Source: Providencia rettgeri
GTDB lineage: Bacteria; Pseudomonadota; Gammaproteobacteria; Enterobacterales; Enterobacteriaceae
Assembly: GCF_013255915.1 (NCBI RefSeq)
Contig: NZ_CP053896.1
Location: forward strand, 2,542,001-2,606,000
Direction of reading: 5' to 3'
DNA: 64,000 nucleotides
Part shown: one piece after another, positions 58,949 to 64,000 of the stretch
Numbering within the stretch: position 1 is the first letter of the stretch
Layout of the letters: the number at the start of each line of letters is the position of its first letter
The notes under the pieces: model-generated
The model's input: only the letters and a program-made list of their open reading frames with translations
What the model was told of the DNA's origin: nothing
Databases searched by the model: none
Translations under genes and position numbers: made by a program

Positions 58949-60037
58949 TTATTTTATTTTATTAGCGATACCATCTGCCATCATGCATACGCTCAATGCA
59001 AAATAATATGAGCGGTTCCAATGCATAATGGTACGGAAATTTTCAGTCACTAAAAATGCCCTGCCTTCAGGGTCATCAGGGATAACCACCCACGTTTTTA
59101 CGTCTGAAGGTAACTGAGCAAATGCAGGTAATGCCACGCCTAGTTCCTGCCATTCACTGACAGATTTCCCTTGTTCCGCTTTTACGCCTTCCAACGTTTT
59201 ATTAAAATCTGCAGGTAAATTAACTTGGTAACCCCATGGCAATGGTGCTTGCCAACCTTCTGTTGACAAATAATTAGCGATGGATGCAAATACATCAGAT
59301 TTATTATTCCAGATGTCCATTTTTCCATCACCATCACCGTCCGCTGCGTAGGACAAATAGGAGGTTGGCATAAATTGACTTTGGCCCATAGCACCAGCCC
59401 ATGAACCTTTAAGTTGTTGATCTTCTGGAATATAGCCTTTATCCATTATCTCAAGCGCAGCTAAAAGTTGTTTGCTAAAAAGCGCTTCTCTTCGCCCCTC
59501 AAAAGACAATGTCGCAAGTGCTGAAACCACATCCTCTTTACCCTGTGAACGTCCAAAACCACTTTCTAATCCCCATAACGAAACAATGAACTGAGGTGGA
59601 ATGCCATATTTATCACTGATAGCATCTAGAATGGATTTGTTTTCTAAATATTTGTCATAGCCCGCATTGATACGTGATTGTGGGAGTACATTTTTTAAAT
59701 AGCTTGCTAATGTAACCGTCGCCCTTTTCTCTGGTTGGCCTTTATCTGCTTTCACAACACGCTCAATAAAATGAACATTAGCAAAAGCACGTTCAATGGT
59801 GTCTGGCTTAATCCCCTGAGTAATAGCATGTTCTTTCAGTAATTCCACATAAGCAGGAAATTGTGACGGTTCACGTTGTTCAATAGGGAATGCTTTGTCT
59901 AAAGCAACGACTTCTTGGGCTATAGCCGCATTTTGTTCTACTGTAATCGGTTGAGTAACAACTGATTCGTTCTGCGTTGCAGAACAACTTGTTAAAAACA
60001 AACCAGCGACTAATGTATATAATAACGTTGGTTTCAT
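58949..60037 (-). CDS. MltB-family lytic murein transglycosylase lipoprotein
   Basis: A 362-residue outer-membrane lipoprotein: lipobox LTSC (Cys 18), then the SLT_2/MltB domain. The catalytic Glu lies in SLWGLESGFGRSQG (about 152-165) and the substrate-cleft GSWAGAMGQSQFMPTSY (about 206-222) is typical, with the DGDGDGKMDIW calcium-loop-like stretch after it. It cleaves peptidoglycan to give 1,6-anhydro-MurNAc ends. It sits inside the ycgL-ycgM cluster, unlike E. coli, which lacks it there. Confidence 0.92.
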   Translation of the reverse strand: MKPTLLYTLVAGLFLTSCSATQNESVVTQPITVEQNAAIAQEVVALDKAFPIEQREPSQFPAYVELLKEHAITQGIKPDTIERAFANVHFIERVVKADKGQPEKRATVTLASYLKNVLPQSRINAGYDKYLENKSILDAISDKYGIPPQFIVSLWGLESGFGRSQGKEDVVSALATLSFEGRREALFSKQLLAALEIMDKGYIPEDQQLKGSWAGAMGQSQFMPTSYLSYAADGDGDGKMDIWNNKSDVFASIANYLSTEGWQAPLPWGYQVNLPADFNKTLEGVKAEQGKSVSEWQELGVALPAFAQLPSDVKTWVVIPDDPEGRAFLVTENFRTIMHWNRSYYFALSVCMMADGIANKIK

Positions 60038-60085
60038 TCGTCTCCTCCAGAGTGTTATTGCTTTTCAGGATTTTCTTAATTTGCT

Positions 60086-60355
60086 CTAGTTATTCAGTTC
60101 TTTGTGTTCTGAAAGCAAATTTTCCACCGGAGGTGGGAATTGTAGGTAATAACCAACCTCTATGAGATCAGATTTAACCTTTGCCAAGTCAGCATTGGCA
60201 AGCTTTTCACGCTTATCTAATGAGACGAGCATAGCAAATTGAGGTGTTCCAAATTGGGCTAATAATTCATCAGGAACACGTGAAAAATCATCTTTCTTCT
60301 CAATATAAAGATAAGTTTGGTCACGCTTAGGGCTTCTATAAATTGCACAAATCAT
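60086..60355 (-). CDS. ycgL: YcgL domain protein
   Basis: An 89-residue YcgL-family protein (E. coli 108). It begins [27 protein letters not shown], the family signature in part, and carries [21 protein letters not shown] later. Function is not established. First gene of the minus-strand operon, divergent from minC, as in E. coli. Confidence 0.93.
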   Translation of the reverse strand: MICAIYRSPKRDQTYLYIEKKDDFSRVPDELLAQFGTPQFAMLVSLDKREKLANADLAKVKSDLIEVGYYLQFPPPVENLLSEHKELNN

Positions 60356-60484
60356 TATATTTAACTCTTTTTCTTAGTTCATTAGCTTGCTTGAAGTATG
60401 CAGTAACTATAACATGCTATTGTTTTACAGAATATCTTCACCCGAGGATTGTTTCGGAAATTTTAATTTGCTGAGTCTGGATAG

Positions 60485-61186
60485 ATGCCACAATCGCCAA
60501 TAGAACTTAAAGGCAGCAGTTTTACTCTTTCAGTTATTCACTTATACAGTGAAGAGCCTAAACTCATCAAAAAATCGCTGCAAGATAAAGTAAATCAGGC
60601 TCCTGATTTCTTTAAAAATGCTCCTGTCGTGATTAACATCGCTGAATTATCCCCAAATGCAGATTTACAGAGTATTCATAAATCTGTTATTTCTGCGGGA
60701 TTACGTATTGTTGGTATCAGTGGGTGCACTGACCCACAAATGCGACAAAAAGCAAACGATGCGGGTTTACCAATATTAAGCGAAGGTAAAAGCCAAAAAC
60801 CTGTTGAAATTCAGCCTGACCCCCCGGCTGCTGTAGTTCAAGCTGAACCTTTATATCGTAAAACTCGTATTATCAATACCCCTGTTCGTTCTGGACAACG
60901 TATTTATGCACCAAATAGTGATCTGATCGTCACAAGCAATGTTAGTGCAGGTGCAGAACTATTAGCAGATGGTAATATCCATATTTATGGCGTGATGCGA
61001 GGCCGTGCATTAGCTGGAGCCTCCGGCGATATTGAAAGTCAGATTTATTGTACTCATTTGCAAGCTGAGCTGGTTTCAATTGCAGGTGAATATTGGCTGA
61101 GCGATCAAATCCCAGCTGAATTTCTCACCAAAGCAGCTAAACTTTGTTTAGTTGATAACAAACTTAACATCGAATATTTAAATTAG
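60485..61186 (+). CDS. minC: Septum site-determining protein MinC
   Basis: A 233-residue FtsZ inhibitor (E. coli 231). The N-terminal domain ends near 105; a Pro/Gln-rich linker ([18 protein letters not shown]) leads to the C-terminal beta-helix with [30 protein letters not shown] in part, the MinD-binding face RGRALAGA. It blocks Z-ring assembly near the poles. First gene of minCDE. Confidence 0.97.
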   Translation: MPQSPIELKGSSFTLSVIHLYSEEPKLIKKSLQDKVNQAPDFFKNAPVVINIAELSPNADLQSIHKSVISAGLRIVGISGCTDPQMRQKANDAGLPILSEGKSQKPVEIQPDPPAAVVQAEPLYRKTRIINTPVRSGQRIYAPNSDLIVTSNVSAGAELLADGNIHIYGVMRGRALAGASGDIESQIYCTHLQAELVSIAGEYWLSDQIPAEFLTKAAKLCLVDNKLNIEYLN

Positions 61187-61209
61187 ACCTTATTTACAAG
61201 GAATTATTC

Positions 61210-62025
61210 ATGGCACGCATAATTGTAGTGACTTCAGGTAAAGGTGGCGTTGGTAAAACCACTTCAAGCGCGGCCATAGCTACTGGCCTGGCACAAAAAG
61301 GGAACAAAACTGTAGTGATCGATTTTGATATCGGCCTACGTAACCTTGACCTTATCATGGGGTGTGAACGTCGAGTAGTCTATGACTTCGTAAACGTTAT
61401 CCAAGGTGATGCAACCCTTAATCAGGCTTTAATCAAAGATAAGCGCACCGAGAATTTATTTATTTTACCTGCTTCGCAAACACGCGATAAAGACGCATTA
61501 ACTCGTGAAGGCGTTGGCAAAATTCTTGACGAATTAAGTGACGATCTTGGTTTTGATTTTATTGTTTGTGATTCCCCCGCAGGTATTGAAAGTGGCGCCT
61601 TAATGGCACTATATTTTGCTGACGAAGCTATTATTACTACCAACCCAGAAGTTTCTTCTGTTCGCGACTCAGACCGTATTTTGGGTATTTTAGCGTCAAA
61701 ATCACGCCGCGCAGAAAAAGGCGAAGCACCAATTAAAGAACACCTATTGCTAACACGCTATAACCCAGGCCGTGTAACGCGTGGTGATATGCTAAGCATG
61801 GAAGATGTTCTGGAAATTCTGCGTATTCCTTTGATCGGTGTTATTCCTGAAGACCAATCTGTACTGCGCTCTTCCAACCAAGGCGAACCCGTTATTCTGG
61901 ATACAGAGTCTGATGCAGGCCAAGCCTATGATGATTGTGTTGCACGTATTTTAGGTGAAGATCGCCCTATCCGTTTCATTGAAGAAGAGAAAAAAGGTTT
62001 CTTAAAACGCCTATTTGGGGGGTAA
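61210..62025 (+). CDS. minD: Septum site-determining ATPase MinD
   Basis: A 271-residue ATPase (E. coli 270). The deviant Walker A motif GKGGVGKTT (10-18), switch regions DFDIGLRNLD and CDSPAGIESGA, and the C-terminal membrane-targeting helix KKGFLKRLFGG are intact. It binds the membrane with ATP, recruits MinC, and oscillates under MinE. Confidence 0.99.
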   Translation: MARIIVVTSGKGGVGKTTSSAAIATGLAQKGNKTVVIDFDIGLRNLDLIMGCERRVVYDFVNVIQGDATLNQALIKDKRTENLFILPASQTRDKDALTREGVGKILDELSDDLGFDFIVCDSPAGIESGALMALYFADEAIITTNPEVSSVRDSDRILGILASKSRRAEKGEAPIKEHLLLTRYNPGRVTRGDMLSMEDVLEILRIPLIGVIPEDQSVLRSSNQGEPVILDTESDAGQAYDDCVARILGEDRPIRFIEEEKKGFLKRLFGG

Positions 62026-62028
62026 ATA

Positions 62029-62310
62029 ATGGCTTTATTGGATTTCTTTCTGTCGAGAAAAAAAACGACAGCGAATATCGCAAAAGAGCGATTACAGATC
62101 ATCGTTGCAGAACGCCGCCGTGGTGATAGCGAGCCCCCATATCTTGCAGATATGAAAAGAGATATTTTGCAGGTTATCTGTAAGTATGTCCAAGTTGACC
62201 CTGAGATGTTATCAGTGCAATTTGAGCAAAAAGGGGATGATATTTCTGTTCTTGAACTAAACGTTACGTTGCCAGAAGGTGACGACATAAAAACGACAAC
62301 AGAAAAATAA
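62029..62310 (+). CDS. minE: Cell division topological specificity factor MinE
   Basis: A 93-residue protein (E. coli 88). It starts [31 protein letters not shown] in part: the membrane-binding N-terminus and the MinD-contact helix. The rest is the dimeric topological domain. It stimulates MinD ATPase and drives pole-to-pole oscillation. It lies 3 bp after minD; the last few residues (KTTTEK) are a short extension. Confidence 0.98.
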   Translation: MALLDFFLSRKKTTANIAKERLQIIVAERRRGDSEPPYLADMKRDILQVICKYVQVDPEMLSVQFEQKGDDISVLELNVTLPEGDDIKTTTEK

Positions 62311-62321
62311 TTCGTGAAAGA

Positions 62322-62372
62322 AAGCCGCTGTCTAACTTTTGTTTCATGCAATAGCTTGCGGCTTACTTTTTA
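62322..62372 (+). terminator. Possible terminator of minCDE
   Basis: AAGCCGC (62322-62328) pairs with GCGGCTT (62358-62364), followed by ACTTTTTA; the loop is long (29 nt). Confidence 0.45.
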
Positions 62373-62435
62373 TGATTTAGCCCAATTAATCAAATGGTTA
62401 CATGATGATTTCGCTAAAGGAAAAACCTATTCCTT

Positions 62436-63209
62436 TTATAATTCAAATTTAATTTCCATTGTTATCAGTTTTTTTAAACCTTCTGGCGGTGCTCCTACTG
62501 AGCGGCTTTTCTGTACAGCTGATAACGCAGCTTGGTCGAGCGTATTATGTGTTGAGGAATTAACTATACGCACCATCGTAATTTCCCCTAATGAGGAAAG
62601 TTGAAAACTTACTTTTACAACTCCTTGGATATTGGTATTTCTCGCTTTTCTTGGGTAACGTTTATGTCGTTCAATTTCACTACGTAATTTATCAATATAG
62701 CTTTGATACGTTGAATCTATTGCATTTCCTACCGAGGTCGTCCTTTGTGCTCCCTTCTGGCCTGCCGCATTAGATTGATTATCGTTTTTCCCCACATGCT
62801 GCTCTTGTTTTACATCATCATTTTTTTCACTTTTTTGTTGCGGCTCTTTCTGCTGAGTAACCTTTTTATTAGTTTGTTTTTCCTCTTTCTGTTTGATGAC
62901 TTTTTTCTGATCATCAGAAATTTTATTTTCATCGCTATGTGAACTTTTTTTATTAGCAACTTTAATTACTGCATTTTCATTTTGTTGTGATTCAGCAAGT
63001 AAGCCCCCTGATAGCTTATTATTTAATATTGTATCGTTTACTTGCTTTTCAATTACATTTTGCATCAATGAAACAGAAACAATAGCTGCTTGTATTGGTG
63101 TATAAATTTGTGCAGAACGTGTTTTTTCTATACTTAAACAATAAAAAACGATGCCAAAATGGAATAATAAAGAAACCATAACAGCAAAATTAAAACGTAG
63201 AGTAAGCAT
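62436..63209 (-). CDS. TonB-family energy transducer (HasB-like paralogue)
   Basis: A 257-residue TonB-like protein: a cytoplasmic start and membrane anchor (about 8-27), a long Lys/Gln/Asn-rich linker (about 75-155, for example EEKQTNKKVTQQKEPQQKS), and a TonB C-terminal domain (YPRKARNTNIQGVVKVSF, then VQKSRSVGAPPEGLKK). It would couple proton motive force via ExbBD to a dedicated outer-membrane receptor. It lies 65 bp behind the receptor gene and so resembles HasB beside HasR. The linker lacks the Pro-rich EP/KP repeats of housekeeping TonB. Confidence 0.85.
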   Translation of the reverse strand: MLTLRFNFAVMVSLLFHFGIVFYCLSIEKTRSAQIYTPIQAAIVSVSLMQNVIEKQVNDTILNNKLSGGLLAESQQNENAVIKVANKKSSHSDENKISDDQKKVIKQKEEKQTNKKVTQQKEPQQKSEKNDDVKQEQHVGKNDNQSNAAGQKGAQRTTSVGNAIDSTYQSYIDKLRSEIERHKRYPRKARNTNIQGVVKVSFQLSSLGEITMVRIVNSSTHNTLDQAALSAVQKSRSVGAPPEGLKKLITMEIKFEL

Positions 63210-63274
63210 TTTAATATCCCTAACAACCCTTCGCCAATACCAAAATACAGCGGCATCAGCGAAGGGGATCCCTT

Positions 63275-64000
63275 TTAGAAGCGACTTGTTACATTGAAAC
63301 GCACAGTCCTACCCGGTGCAGGCATCATACTGCGGGTTAATGGGTCTATATAATATTCATCAAATAAGTTTGTGGCTAATAATTCAAATGATAGGTCTTT
63401 ATTAAACTGATAATTAACATAAGCATCAGCGGTAAAAACGGCATTCCAACTCATCGGGTCATTGTTTAATGGCGCATACTGGTTCGGGTATTTATCCATC
63501 ATTTCCGCTTCATCTTCATTTTTTGCTTTGCTGTGATAACGCATGCGGCTACCCACTTCTAAACGTTCATCTAAGAAGCGCAAACCTAGGTTGGCATGAA
63601 TGCTGTACTTAGGTTGCAATTGAGTACGCAAATAGCCGCCAGGGAACCCTGCTGTTGTACACTCTGAGCCACCAAATTGGTTATAGGGATCCATTACCAT
63701 CAATGAAACTTCATCACAAACCTCATTTTTTAAGCGGTAATCCACACCTAAGTCACCGAATACCCAGCCATTATCATAACGCGCCAACAGTTCCAAACCG
63801 GCCGTGTTATGTTTATCAACCTGCGTAAAGACTAACCTGTAGTTCCTATCAAATGCGTTTGTAACAACCGTGTTATAGTAGTTTATGCGTAAATCAGCAT
63901 GGTTTTCTGCCGCGACGAGACCTTGGAAATTACGCACATATCCCAGTTCTATCGTATGGCTGCGTTCTGGCAAATAAACCGGTGGCGTGTAATTCGGCTC
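63275..64000 (-). CDS. TonB-dependent outer-membrane receptor, probably haem type (truncated at right edge)
   Basis: The visible 241 residues are the C-terminal beta-barrel of a TonB-dependent receptor. The frame is open through 64000, so the N-terminus, plug and TonB box lie outside. The end YYIDPLTRSMMPAPGRTVRF, followed by the terminal Phe, and the NLFDEYY strand are typical of haem/haemoglobin receptors such as HasR. A TonB paralogue follows at 65 bp, supporting a HasR/HasB-like pair. Exact ligand cannot be told from this part. Confidence 0.82.
   Translation of the reverse strand, partial: EPNYTPPVYLPERSHTIELGYVRNFQGLVAAENHADLRINYYNTVVTNAFDRNYRLVFTQVDKHNTAGLELLARYDNGWVFGDLGVDYRLKNEVCDEVSLMVMDPYNQFGGSECTTAGFPGGYLRTQLQPKYSIHANLGLRFLDERLEVGSRMRYHSKAKNEDEAEMMDKYPNQYAPLNNDPMSWNAVFTADAYVNYQFNKDLSFELLATNLFDEYYIDPLTRSMMPAPGRTVRFNVTSRF

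Overview
The window reads as a chromosomal segment of a low-GC enterobacterium of the Morganellaceae, most likely Providencia. Three things point there: E. coli-type gene neighbourhoods (fnr-uspE, pntAB-ydgH-ydgI, hrpA-azoR, ydbH-ynbE-ydbL/ldhA-hslJ, ycgLMN/minCDE) in AT-rich sequence; a tyrosine decarboxylase-tyrosine permease pair of the kind described in Providencia; and a type 3 (MrkABCD) fimbrial operon. The assignment is inferred from gene content, not from a database match.

Positions 1 to about 11,590 are one end of a P2-like prophage. The C-terminal part of the portal gene (Q) runs in from the left edge and is followed by a probable cos site. Next comes the place where P2 carries old/tin, here occupied by a very AT-rich two-gene operon: a DUF2971 protein and a 681-residue protein with a PD-(D/E)XK-type nuclease motif. 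This pair is the best candidate for an undescribed system, probably phage defence. Beside it is an 850-bp array of direct and inverted GTTAC/GTAAC repeats, then a large zinc-finger/Toprim/helicase protein that appears to replace the P2 A and B replication genes, then small early genes, Cox, the C repressor and the integrase. Paired TGTCCACA motifs downstream of int look like integrase arm sites.

Positions 11,600 to 32,200 hold ahpCF, the yhiI-rbbA-yhhJ membrane-export operon, a GNAT acetyltransferase, an ABC-F ATPase whose mRNA leader carries a 27-codon ORF and a terminator-like hairpin (a probable attenuator), a PadR regulator with a strong Fur-box match upstream, tyrP and the tyrosine decarboxylase gene, a quinone oxidoreductase, fnr with a probable self-regulatory FNR box, uspE, and a divergent TetR/MFS pair with two matching 22-bp operators.

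Positions 32,200 to 48,900 are conserved core genes: pntBA, ydgH, ydgI, hrpA, azoR, ydbL-ynbE-ydbH, ldhA, hslJ and grxB. From about 49,000 to 57,800 is an AT-rich accessory stretch with an XRE regulator, mrkABCD without mrkF, a 1.6-kb region with almost no coding sequence, and small membrane or lipoprotein genes. The window closes with ycgN-ycgM-lytic transglycosylase-ycgL, divergent minCDE, and a TonB paralogue next to the end of an outer-membrane (probably haem) receptor that runs off the right edge.
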